A DNA stretch of 37,436 bases from Pseudomonas sp. ISL-84 (GTDB lineage Bacteria > Bacillota > Bacilli > Bacillales > Cytobacillaceae), in the NCBI GenBank assembly GCA_018613035.1, contig JAGGRA010000061.1:1-37436 (forward strand). Reading direction: 5' to 3'. A program made the position numbers and the translations under genes. The notes beneath the pieces were generated by a model. The model did not search any database. It was not told where the DNA came from and saw only the letters and a program-made list of their open reading frames with translations. Of this stretch, positions 18,274 through 25,426 are shown in pieces; position 1 is the first letter of the stretch, and each line of letters begins with the position of its first letter.

Positions 18274-18750
18274 TTATATATTTTCATCATAGTCTCTCCA
18301 TACGTGTTCATAAACCTTTTTCAAAGGGATGTTATGAAGGGCGGCAATCTTTTTGCACTCCTCATATTCAGGGGCTCTTTGGACAACTTCTCCCTTATAG
18401 ATTCCCTCTTTTACTGTTACTGTTCCCCATTCTATGTTCACCTTTTTAAAGTGGCGTTCCAAACGGTGAACGGTTAGAGGATAATAGCGGATGCCAAGAG
18501 TGGTTGTTTCAGCAAATAAGATGTCTTTCATTTGATTCACCTTTGCCTGCGAACAAAGCAGGTGCAATAATACTCCTGGCCTATTTTTCTTCATATAGAT
18601 TGGAGTGTAGAACACATCGTTTGCTCCGGCTTCAAACAGCCGATCCATGACATGGCCCAGCCACTCCCCAGGAATATCATCAAGATTGACTTCCATTTTA
18701 AACATCTGATCATCCATATGCTCATGGTCAGGCGGAAGTTGAGAAACCAT
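18274..18750 (-). CDS. larC2: Nickel pincer cofactor biosynthesis protein LarC, C-terminal part (LarC2)
   Basis: C-terminal domain of LarC, the CTP-dependent nickel insertase that completes the nickel-pincer nucleotide cofactor of lactate racemase and related enzymes. The 158-residue product contains KMEVNLDDIPGEWLGHVMDRLFEAGANDVFYTPIYMKKNRPGVLL, the conserved start of the LarC C-terminal domain, then TTTLGIRYY and YEECKKIAALHNIPLKKVYE. The ATG at 18750 is chosen, eight bases after AGAGGAG; a GTG at 18759 is also possible. It lies in the same reading frame as larC1, behind one TAG codon and eleven further codons, so the two pieces are made separately, or joined only by stop-codon read-through. 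Confidence 0.88.
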   Translation of the reverse strand: MVSQLPPDHEHMDDQMFKMEVNLDDIPGEWLGHVMDRLFEAGANDVFYTPIYMKKNRPGVLLHLLCSQAKVNQMKDILFAETTTLGIRYYPLTVHRLERHFKKVNIEWGTVTVKEGIYKGEVVQRAPEYEECKKIAALHNIPLKKVYEHVWRDYDENI

Positions 18751-18783
18751 TTCACACACTCCTCTTATTCTTGAATGAAACGT

Positions 18784-19680
18784 CTACTCCCCGATAATGA
18801 CACGGAGGACGTTGGGATGGTCTCTAAAAGTTTTAGTTCCAGCACCATAGCCAATGGATTGAACCTTCATGGAAGGTATCGAACAATACTCTTCTGCCAG
18901 TACAGAAATAATAGCGGCACCTGTTGGCGTGGTAAGTTCCGCTCTCACATCTGATTGTTCAATTGGAACTCCTTTTAATATTTCAAGCGTGGCAGGTGCA
19001 GGCACAGGATAAATCCCATGATCAATATGGATTCTTCCTTTTCCAACCGGAACCGGCGAAGACTTAATTGCAGAGATATCTAACTGGTCTATTAAAATGG
19101 CAGCACCGATAATATCAATAATTGAATCTACCGCACCCACTTCATGGAAATGGACTTTATCCAATGGAAGCCCATGTATAAGCCCCTCCGCTTCCCCAAT
19201 TTTCCGGAAGATTTTTAGCGCCATATCCTCTATATGATGATTGAATCCTGCTTCTTTTATCATCTTTGCAATATCCGAATAGGAGCGGTGATGATGATGG
19301 CCATGATTGTGGCTATGGGTATGATCGTGACTATGGCCGTGATCATGGCTATGGCTATGGCTGTGTTCATGATCATGACTGTGGTTGTGATTATGGTCGT
19401 GGCTATGAGTATGATCATGCCCATGATGATCATGGCTATGGCTGTGTTCATGCGTGTGACCATGGCTTTGACCTTCACTCAATAACACCACATCGAACTT
19501 GGTGCTTGTAATACCGTTTTTTACAATCTTCTTCCATTTGAGCTCATATTCATCTTCGATATCCAGCTTCTTTAATTCTTCAAGGAGAACACTTGCATCT
19601 GCCCCCGCATCAATTAAAGCCCCAATAACCATATCTCCGCTCATTCCTGAGAAACAATCAAAGTAAAGTATTTTCGTCAT
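18784..19680 (-). CDS. larC1: Nickel pincer cofactor biosynthesis protein LarC, N-terminal part (LarC1), His-rich
   Basis: N-terminal part of LarC, the nickel insertase for the pincer cofactor. The product has 298 residues, starts with ILYFDCFSGMSGDMVIGALIDAGAD, the family signature, and ends NVLRVIIGE at a TAG codon. Residues 72-131 are a metal-binding stretch with 32 histidines out of about 60 residues, mostly H-x repeats, which probably stores or hands over nickel. After it come FHEVGAVDSIIDIIGAA and TPTGAAIISVLA, both conserved. It overlaps the larB stop by 23 bases. In Lactiplantibacillus plantarum the two LarC pieces are joined by programmed frameshifting; here no frameshift is needed, since both are in frame. 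Confidence 0.92.
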   Translation of the reverse strand: MTKILYFDCFSGMSGDMVIGALIDAGADASVLLEELKKLDIEDEYELKWKKIVKNGITSTKFDVVLLSEGQSHGHTHEHSHSHDHHGHDHTHSHDHNHNHSHDHEHSHSHSHDHGHSHDHTHSHNHGHHHHRSYSDIAKMIKEAGFNHHIEDMALKIFRKIGEAEGLIHGLPLDKVHFHEVGAVDSIIDIIGAAILIDQLDISAIKSSPVPVGKGRIHIDHGIYPVPAPATLEILKGVPIEQSDVRAELTTPTGAAIISVLAEEYCSIPSMKVQSIGYGAGTKTFRDHPNVLRVIIGE

Positions 19681-20443
19681 TAGTTCCGGCCCCTTTTTGT
19701 GCTAATCGATGGATTAGAACCGCGTTGTATCCGCCGCCAAATCCATTGTCTATGTTCACTACGCTAATTCCTGACGCACATGAGTTCAACATCGTGAGCA
19801 ATGCAGATAGCCCATTGAAATTCGCACCGTAGCCAATGCTCGTTGGAACGGCTATAACAGGATGGGAAACCAGCCCTCCAACTACACTCGGAAGAGCTCC
19901 TTCCATTCCTGCCACAACTACAGAAACAGTTGCATTCTGGATTTCTTCCGCATGATTTAAAAGCCGGTGGATCCCCGCAACCCCTACATCATAGAATCGG
20001 CGGACTTCACTTCCAAGCACTTCTGCAGTAAGAGCCGCCTCTTCAGCCACCCTTAAATCTGAAGTCCCTGCTGCAACGACTGCAATATAACCTGCTGAGC
20101 TTACACCAATATTTCTTTCATCTTTCCAATAGAGAATTTGTGCGATTTCATGATAAACAAATTCAGAACAATCGCGTAATACCGCTTCCGCCTTTTCCTT
20201 AGATATCCTGGTAACCAGCACCTGATTATTTCTTGCTCTTAAGGATTGAATGATGGAAATGATTTGTTCAGCTGACTTTCCTTCCCCAAAAACAACTTCC
20301 GGGAAGCCCTGGCGCTTTTTTCGGTGATGATCCACTTTGGCAAAGCCCAGATTTTCAAAGGTTGCGAGCTGCTCCTTTGCGTCTGAAACACTAAGAGTGC
20401 CCTTTTGAACTTGATGTAAAATATTTTCCAGAATGAGAAACAA
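19658..20443 (-). CDS. larB: Nickel pincer cofactor biosynthesis protein LarB
   Basis: LarB carboxylates and hydrolyses nicotinic acid adenine dinucleotide to give the dicarboxylated pyridinium mononucleotide that LarE then sulfurates. The 261-residue protein has a C-terminal PurE-like domain: GYIAVVAAGTSDLRVAEEAALTAEVLG, FYDVGVAGIHRLL, VVVAGMEGALPSVVGGLV and PVIAVPTSIGYGANFNGLSALLTMLNSCASG. The start is unclear. The annotated TTG touches the AAGGGG directly, so translation may begin a few codons later, at ATT or CTG; the family N-terminus (short, then LENILHQVQKG-like) allows this. It is followed by larC with overlap, and preceded by the VOC gene at 20 bases. larE and larA are not in the window. 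Confidence 0.93.
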   Translation of the reverse strand: MFLILENILHQVQKGTLSVSDAKEQLATFENLGFAKVDHHRKKRQGFPEVVFGEGKSAEQIISIIQSLRARNNQVLVTRISKEKAEAVLRDCSEFVYHEIAQILYWKDERNIGVSSAGYIAVVAAGTSDLRVAEEAALTAEVLGSEVRRFYDVGVAGIHRLLNHAEEIQNATVSVVVAGMEGALPSVVGGLVSHPVIAVPTSIGYGANFNGLSALLTMLNSCASGISVVNIDNGFGGGYNAVLIHRLAQKGAGTNDENTLL

Positions 20444-20463
20444 CCCCTTTTTTAAAATCTAAT

Positions 20464-20835
20464 TTATCTAATTGGTGAACAGATTTCGATATAATGGCCA
20501 TCCGGATCTTCCACATAAGCCACCTTCTGCCCCCAAGGCTTTTCAATCGGCTCAAGCAGAACAGTAACTCCTGCTCCCTTTAATTTTTCTACAACAGCTT
20601 CAACCTCTTCCGTTACGAAACCAAGCTCAAAGGTTTGCTCCTTTCTCACTCCATCCGGAATTGGAAGCCCCGTGACCTCACGCCCGCCTTCTCTCGTATT
20701 AAAAGAAAGAACCGTACTGCCAGTGTCATATTCTATGTATGTTCCAAACTCATTCCTCAATTCCAGGCCTAGCAATTCTCCATAAAAATGTTTCGTTTTG
20801 TCCAGGTTTTCCGTATATAGAATGACATAGCCCAT
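20464..20835 (-). CDS. VOC/glyoxalase superfamily protein
   Basis: Single vicinal-oxygen-chelate domain of 123 residues: GYVILYTENLDKTKHFYGELLGLEL at the start and KVAYVEDPDGHYIEICSP at the end, which carries the usual C-terminal Glu ligand. The first strand lacks the His that binds metal in glyoxalase I, so methylglyoxal chemistry is not assured. Start chosen at the ATG at 20835, six bases after GAGG; a TTG at 20847 would add four residues. It sits 20 bases ahead of larB on the same strand, so it is the first gene of the lar operon. Function unknown. Confidence 0.82.
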   Translation of the reverse strand: MGYVILYTENLDKTKHFYGELLGLELRNEFGTYIEYDTGSTVLSFNTREGGREVTGLPIPDGVRKEQTFELGFVTEEVEAVVEKLKGAGVTVLLEPIEKPWGQKVAYVEDPDGHYIEICSPIR

Positions 20836-20982
20836 TTTCAGCCTCAATCAGTTCACCTTCTTTTAAAATTTGTGCTATATAATAAATTCAATAGAGCAGG
20901 TGAATTCTCCTTTCCAAAAATGAAACAAAAAAATACCAATATAATGATAAGGTCTTATTAAAAGAAAAATAGAGGTGTAACA

Positions 20983-21531
20983 ATGAACTGGAAAGACATC
21001 GAGCATCAAATGTATACCATGTGTATGGTAGCTGATGGGGATAAAATCCTTCTAATGAATCGGCCGAAGCATAAAGGCGCCCCTGGTTTTATTGCACCAG
21101 GCGGCAAAGTGGAATTCCCGGAGAGCATTACTGATGCAGCAATACGTGAGGTACTGGAGGAAACAGGCCTGCATGTGAAGAATATTGTTTTTAAAGGCTG
21201 GGATGAGTACGTAAATCCTCAGGAGAAGGTTCGATATATCGTATTTAATTATCTTGCAGATTCATTTGAAGGAACCTTACTTGCAGATCCCCCTGAGGGT
21301 GAACTTCAGTGGGTTTCAAGAAAGGATGCAATGGAACTCCCCATGCAGGATTGGTTTAAAAGAAAACTGCCGTTATTTTTTAAAGAAGGAACTTTCGAGA
21401 TCCATTCAGAGTGGGAGGCAGAGCAAGAATTGGAGGGAGACAGCAAGACAAGGATTTTTCTAAAAAGCGAGGGAAGAGTGGGAAGAATTGAAAACTCGCC
21501 GGCAGTGAAAAGAGACTCGCCTTCATGCTAA
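20983..21531 (+). CDS. Nudix hydrolase (8-oxo-dGTP diphosphatase-like)
   Basis: Nudix-family pyrophosphohydrolase of 182 residues. The complete Nudix box is present, GGKVEFPESITDAAIREVLEETGL, matching G-x5-E-x7-REUxEE-xGU, with the preceding MNRPKHKGAPGFIAPGG typical of MutT/8-oxo-dGTPase-type members. The region after residue 150 (SKTRIFLKSEGRVGRIENS) is Lys/Arg-rich and not part of the fold. The ATG follows AGAGGTG. It is transcribed away from the lar operon and ends close to the dispersed repeat. The substrate is a guess from family resemblance. Confidence 0.86.
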   Translation: MNWKDIEHQMYTMCMVADGDKILLMNRPKHKGAPGFIAPGGKVEFPESITDAAIREVLEETGLHVKNIVFKGWDEYVNPQEKVRYIVFNYLADSFEGTLLADPPEGELQWVSRKDAMELPMQDWFKRKLPLFFKEGTFEIHSEWEAEQELEGDSKTRIFLKSEGRVGRIENSPAVKRDSPSC

Positions 21532-21598
21532 GCCACTGAAAATCTGCCGATTATTTGGTTTTTCAGGGGAACCTAAAGGTATTAGTAAAGTAGCACTA

Positions 21599-21790
21599 GG
21601 TTGATTGAAGCGGAAGGTGCGAGATCCTCGAAAATGCATTCGCATTTTCTTCGTGCGGTGAATATTCGAGGATGCTTATTCAAAGTCCTGCGGGAGCAGC
21701 GGGACAGGTGAGACCCCACAGGCGCTTAAGCGCCGAGGAGGCTCACCGCACGCCCCGCGGAAAGCGAGCATCCTGGAGTGGAAATCAACC
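21599..21790. repeat. 192 bp dispersed-type Bacillaceae intergenic repeat with nested palindrome
   Basis: Bounded by an 8 bp terminal inverted repeat, GGTTGATT at the left and AATCAACC at the right. The right part (GTCCTGCGGGAGCAGCGGGA..., a perfect GGCGCTTAAGCGCC palindrome at 21721-21734, ...GCCCCGCGGAAAGCGAGCA) is a GC-rich sequence I recognise as occurring in many copies between genes in Bacillus and relatives. Its left part (GAAGCGGAAGGTGCGAGA) is split from it by about 60 bases with their own inverted repeat (ATCCTCGAA near 21624 with TTCGAGGAT near 21665) around a smaller AAAATG/CATTTT hairpin. No coding capacity. It fills the gap between the Nudix gene and cblS. Confidence 0.72.
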
Positions 21791-21874
21791 GGCTAATTTA
21801 ACAAAGGCTGTCCTTTAAGGACTTTTTCATTGACCTCCTTCATGCGGGCCTCTTTTTAGTCTGTGAGCCATTCT

Positions 21875-22591
21875 TTAAACCTTGGATAGAATATGAAAAT
21901 AACTTCCTGCCAGACGCCTTATCTCTTTTGTTTTTCCCTGGGGATAAACGGCGATAAAGCATGTAGATGGACCGGAAGATTTATGGAGATCCAAGTCTGT
22001 ACTAAAATCATTATTTGTAAACTCTTTATTAAGAAATAGGCCATTTAGCTCTTCAATAATGCCCTTTGAGCCAACAGGAAGGGTTTCAACATCCGCGAGG
22101 GAGTTAATTTCCTGGAATAGCTTCAAGGGGGCAGCTTCTGTCCCTCTTCCCACTACCTCTTCGCCAACTAAAGGAGAACCGATGACACTAATCTCAGTTT
22201 GGTTTGTATAAAGTAAACGCTCTGAATGGCCATTGCCCTTCATCTTCCCAAGAACCGATAGTCCAACAGCAGACTGCAGCAGGGTGAAGTTACTTTCTGT
22301 GCTGCCGTTAATCTCGAGAGCCCCGATATCCAATTCCTCAGCGCCACGTTTAATGCCTCTTACAAGCGCATTCCAGGCATCCTCTCCGCAGAAATTATGC
22401 AAAGCTGCCGCAAAAGGCTCCGCACCAGCCGATATACATTCCATAACAGCTACCCGAAAAGAATAGTATGCAACTGTTTCATATGGCACTTTAACAGAAT
22501 CCTTATCTTTTTCCCCGATTCCACCGCTGTTATCGCTGGCGACGACGATTGCTTCTTCTGAATTAACAGGAAAAATCAAAACATCCCTCAT
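21875..22591 (-). CDS. cblS: Alpha-ribazole kinase CblS (AIR synthase-related)
   Basis: Member of the PurM/ThiL-like (AIR synthase-related) fold, 238 residues, with ASDNSGGIGEKDKDSVKVPYETVAYYSFRVAVMECISAGAEPFAAALHNF as the N-terminal metal and nucleotide site region. In Geobacillus, proteins of this family linked to an ECF S-component phosphorylate alpha-ribazole to alpha-ribazole phosphate, the substrate of CobS; this removes the need for CobT. It overlaps cblT by the four bases ATGA, so the pair is coupled, and it is the last gene of the cobalamin operon. The call rests on gene pair and context. Confidence 0.8.
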   Translation of the reverse strand: MRDVLIFPVNSEEAIVVASDNSGGIGEKDKDSVKVPYETVAYYSFRVAVMECISAGAEPFAAALHNFCGEDAWNALVRGIKRGAEELDIGALEINGSTESNFTLLQSAVGLSVLGKMKGNGHSERLLYTNQTEISVIGSPLVGEEVVGRGTEAAPLKLFQEINSLADVETLPVGSKGIIEELNGLFLNKEFTNNDFSTDLDLHKSSGPSTCFIAVYPQGKTKEIRRLAGSYFHILSKV

Positions 22592-23079
22592 TGCTCTGCC
22601 TCCGCTTTAGTAAGGGGCTCGATCAGCCTTGACAGCTTTGGAATTAATGTATAAGCAATAACTATATTTAGAATTGAGCCAATAAAAAGGGAAGGCACAA
22701 TCGCCATGTAAAAAGCCTTGCCCATCAAAAATATAAAAGGCATCGGGGCAGCAAAGGCATTTCCGAACACAAATAGCACCCCGGCCTGCCAGCGCTTGCC
22801 CCTCAGGTATAGGAAACCAAATACAAAGGATAAAAGGGCCATTTCACCGGCAATGAGGAAATGAAGCGGCCCAAGAGGCATACCGCCAACCATTGCCGAA
22901 ATCAGATGGCCAATCGAGGCAACAATTGCTCCGCCGGTTCCACCAAGCAGAACAGCTGCTAGCAGGGCAGGAAATGCTTCCAGGGCCACGCTTCCGATGA
23001 TTGCAGGTATTTTAATTACGGCTCCGACAGCTGTCAAAGCAACCAGCATTCCAGCCATGGCCATTTTCATGCTTTTCAT
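22588..23079 (-). CDS. cblT: Alpha-ribazole transporter CblT (ECF-type S-component)
   Basis: Small integral membrane protein of 163 residues with about five to six hydrophobic helices: MAMAGMLVALTAVGAVIKIPA..., ALLAAVLLGGTGGAIVASIGHLISAMVGG, IAGEMALLSFVFGFLYL, and two more. This is the shape of an ECF transporter S-component (substrate-binding module that uses the shared EcfAAT energising unit). Being coupled to cblS in a cobalamin operon, it is assigned as CblT, the alpha-ribazole importer described in Geobacillus. It follows the adenosyltransferase stop codon directly, with no gap. Confidence 0.8.
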   Translation of the reverse strand: MKSMKMAMAGMLVALTAVGAVIKIPAIIGSVALEAFPALLAAVLLGGTGGAIVASIGHLISAMVGGMPLGPLHFLIAGEMALLSFVFGFLYLRGKRWQAGVLFVFGNAFAAPMPFIFLMGKAFYMAIVPSLFIGSILNIVIAYTLIPKLSRLIEPLTKAEAEQ

Positions 23080-23664
23080 TTATTTTTCCTCCTTGCGCTT
23101 TCCTTCCCGGAATACTTTCGCGCTGCGCACATACTCAACATCTTTTTCGTTCAGCCGGAAATTGATGACTCTTGCAAGGGCGAAGAAATAATCGGATAAT
23201 CGGTTCAAGTATTTTAAGGCAACAGCAGAAGTCTCTGGATCTGCTTTTCTTAATGAGACAACCAATCTCTCCGCTCTTCTCGTCACTGTCCTTGCTATAT
23301 GGATCGATGCAGAAGCAGGAGCTCCACCTGGCAAAATAAATCGTTCCAGCTTAGGTGCTTCCTCAATTAACTCATCGATTTTAGCTTCCAAATAATCAAT
23401 TGATTCCTTGGTTAGCTTCAACTCCCTATTCTTTGAAACATTTGCCAAGTCTCCGCCACAGTCAAAAAGCTCATGCTGAATTTTCTCCAGGTCATCCAAT
23501 ACATCCTGAAAAACGCTGCCGTCAAGCTGTGTCATGGCCTGACCGACAAAGCAATTCACTTCATCCACTGTTCCATATGCCTCAACCCTTACATCATCCT
23601 TCTCCACTCTGCCTCCGATAATGCTCGTTTTCCCCTCATCGCCTGTTCTTGTGTAAAGCTTCAT
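23080..23664 (-). CDS. pduO: PduO-type ATP:cob(I)alamin adenosyltransferase
   Basis: Cytoplasmic enzyme that transfers the adenosyl group of ATP to Co(I) corrinoid, the step that gives coenzyme B12 and lets later enzymes act. The 194-residue protein shows the N-terminal ATP-binding YTRTGDEGKTSIIGG motif, EAYGTVDEVNCFVGQA, the ELFDCGGDLAN stretch, and RFILPGGAPASASIHIARTVTRRAERLV with the catalytic Arg cluster, then KYLNRLSDYFFALAR. All diagnostic parts of the PduO class are present. It sits between the short CobU homologue and cblT, in the same operon. Confidence 0.96.
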   Translation of the reverse strand: MKLYTRTGDEGKTSIIGGRVEKDDVRVEAYGTVDEVNCFVGQAMTQLDGSVFQDVLDDLEKIQHELFDCGGDLANVSKNRELKLTKESIDYLEAKIDELIEEAPKLERFILPGGAPASASIHIARTVTRRAERLVVSLRKADPETSAVALKYLNRLSDYFFALARVINFRLNEKDVEYVRSAKVFREGKRKEEK

Positions 23665-23679
23665 AAATCATTCCCCATT

Positions 23680-24108
23680 TCATTTGATTTTTTGGCTTAT
23701 GCCATACCAGATTAAATCAACCCTGTTTGATTGGGCTGCGGTATCCTGATAGGCCCAGCCAGTTACATCCCGCCACTTTCGATCATCAGCTTCCATTGGA
23801 ACAATCCCTTTTGAAATATCGGATCCTATTAAAACGATTTTTCTATGGTTATCCTCCTTTTCCCAATCAAGCCATCCCCTTAAGTAATTCTGCCATCTGG
23901 TTCGAACTTCCCTGGCATCCGATTCCTTTAACCAATCCCGGATCCAAACCTCAATGCCCTCCAGTACAACGATTCCACTTATGTGAAAACCATTAACTGT
24001 TTCACCCTTGTAGGCGGAGACCCACTGGTACGGAATATTCTCCAAGTTATAAAATTTCTTCACCCACCCGGACTTTCCATTAAAGGCGCCGCCCGTAACA
24101 AAGTGCAT
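23680..24108 (-). CDS. Second, short CobU-like protein
   Basis: Protein of 142 residues with the features of the CobU (cobinamide kinase / cobinamide-phosphate guanylyltransferase) fold, about 40 residues short. It has a P-loop-like GGAFNGKSGWV at the N-terminus, VVLEGIEVWIRDWL in place of the usual Walker B region, and near the end IVLIGSDISKGIVPMEADDRKWRDVTGWAYQDTAAQSNRVDLIWYGI, which matches the CobU C-terminal GxGIVP and R-x-x-D-x-x-G-x-x-x-Q motif. The central active-site His region is not recognisable. Thus it keeps the element that the other CobU in this operon lacks. It overlaps the phosphatase gene by 49 bases. It could be an auxiliary subunit or a degenerate copy. Confidence 0.72.
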   Translation of the reverse strand: MHFVTGGAFNGKSGWVKKFYNLENIPYQWVSAYKGETVNGFHISGIVVLEGIEVWIRDWLKESDAREVRTRWQNYLRGWLDWEKEDNHRKIVLIGSDISKGIVPMEADDRKWRDVTGWAYQDTAAQSNRVDLIWYGISQKIK

Positions 24109-24677
24109 CTCTCACCCCTCCTTAACTCTTCATAATTCCAAAAAAGCTCATATTCTTTTCCAAAGGGGATCTGCCATTCCCAGAATTCTTTGCCTTCAGG
24201 ACCATGCTTGCTTAACAGGTACCGGATAACTCCGCTATGTGTTACAAGCGCTGCTTTCCGAATACCTTTTTCTAGTATCCTATGAATCAGCTTTTGCCAG
24301 CCCCAATCAACCCTTTCCGAAAATACCTCGTATGTTTCCCCTCCAGGCACACTTTCTGAAAAAGGATCTTTTAACCACCTTTGATAAACAGCATCATCTT
24401 TTAACTCTTCATAGGTTCTGCCTTCCCACTCGCCAAAATTAATTTCCCGCCATTCTATGCCTGATTCAAGATTATTTCCTGGAAAGAGCATTTTAGCAGT
24501 TTGCTGACATCTGCCTAAATCACTGGATTGAATCAAATCATAGCAGGCAGGCACTTCAGTAATTTTTTTCTTATCGATGGGACATAGAGGGGAATCCGTC
24601 CAGCCCAGGTACGCATATCGCTTATTGGCCTCTGTCAGCCCATGGCGAAATAGTGCAATATCCACAAAGCCATCCAT
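24060..24677 (-). CDS. cobC: Histidine phosphatase (alpha-ribazole phosphatase, CobC-like)
   Basis: Histidine-acid phosphatase of the phosphoglycerate-mutase superfamily, 205 residues. It shows the catalytic RHG motif in [12 protein letters not shown], then YDLIQSSDLGRCQQTA, IEWREINFGEWEGRTYEEL, and the second catalytic His in ALVTHSGVIRYLL. In a cobalamin operon such a protein removes the phosphate from alpha-ribazole-5-P or adenosylcobalamin-5'-phosphate (CobC role). Start chosen at the ATG at 24677, seven bases after GGAGG; longer frames run back into cobS. It overlaps cobS by 43 bases. Confidence 0.9.
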   Translation of the reverse strand: MDGFVDIALFRHGLTEANKRYAYLGWTDSPLCPIDKKKITEVPACYDLIQSSDLGRCQQTAKMLFPGNNLESGIEWREINFGEWEGRTYEELKDDAVYQRWLKDPFSESVPGGETYEVFSERVDWGWQKLIHRILEKGIRKAALVTHSGVIRYLLSKHGPEGKEFWEWQIPFGKEYELFWNYEELRRGERCTLLRAAPLMESPGG

Positions 24678-25426
24678 AGCAAAACCTCCGTTCCTTCTAC
24701 ACTTGCACCCAGCACATCCCCTGTCATGCCGCCAAACCATGTTTTAACTTTTTTTGATAGAAAAAAGAAAAGCAGCACGGAAATCAGAATCATTAATAGA
24801 AGTCCAAACAGGGCTGGTTCTACTAGAAATCCTGCTGTCCCGGCCATTAGCAGCAAATAGATGGAATAGATATGCAAAGTTTTACTGGAAGCGGATTGCT
24901 GAAATAAATATCCAAGGCCTTCCTCCTTGGCGGCCTTCACCTTCAGCAGCAGTATTCCCATCATCATTTTTCCGAAAAAAGGAATCAAGGCAATTAAAAA
25001 GTAAGAGACAGACCTTGATAGATTGGCTATCTCATAGATAAACAGAAAGCGCGCCCCCAATAAAACAATTACGGATAGGACGCCAAATGCCCCTGTTCTC
25101 GGATCACTCATGATTTCGAGCCTTTTTTTCTGATCGCGATAAGAAAAAAAGGCATCGCCCGCATCCATCCACCCGTCCAAATGAATCCCTCCAGTCAGTA
25201 CGATTCCTGCAAGCCAAACTGCAAATGCAGCTGCTAAAATTGAAAAAGGAGTCCATTCAAGAAAAGCATAAAGCATAAAGGCATAAAGGCTGCCCTGAAA
25301 CAGTCCCACCAGCGGAAATGTTCTAATCGCCTTCTCAAGATGATCCCTGTCCATCGGAAGGTTTATCGATATCGGAATGCTTGTAAAAAATTGAAGATTA
25401 ATTAATAAACCTTTAAGCCATTTCAT
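24635..25426 (-). CDS. cobS: Adenosylcobinamide-GDP ribazoletransferase (cobalamin synthase)
   Basis: Membrane enzyme that joins adenosylcobinamide-GDP with alpha-ribazole (or its phosphate) to give cobalamin (phosphate). The 263-residue sequence has the N-terminal LQFFTSIPI and the family block [52 protein letters not shown], with the conserved His, Asp and Asp of the metal site, then about five helices. [23 protein letters not shown] near the end is also typical. It overlaps the cobQ stop by 14 bases and the phosphatase gene by 43, so translation is coupled. Confidence 0.96.
   Translation of the reverse strand: MKWLKGLLINLQFFTSIPISINLPMDRDHLEKAIRTFPLVGLFQGSLYAFMLYAFLEWTPFSILAAAFAVWLAGIVLTGGIHLDGWMDAGDAFFSYRDQKKRLEIMSDPRTGAFGVLSVIVLLGARFLFIYEIANLSRSVSYFLIALIPFFGKMMMGILLLKVKAAKEEGLGYLFQQSASSKTLHIYSIYLLLMAGTAGFLVEPALFGLLLMILISVLLFFFLSKKVKTWFGGMTGDVLGASVEGTEVLLWMALWILHYFAMG

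Noticed and set aside
19260..19470. Short repeats that at first look like a CRISPR or minisatellite
   Set aside because: They are His-x codons of larC1, with no regular spacer and a clear reading frame on the minus strand; plus-strand frames here are shadows.
21804..21830. Terminator at GTCCTTTAAGGAC plus T-run after the Nudix gene
   Set aside because: The stem has at most five bp with a tiny loop; too weak to list as a feature.
24060..24740. Longer cobC start at 24740
   Set aside because: It would run deep into cobS and has no binding site; the ATG at 24677 has GGAGG at seven bases.
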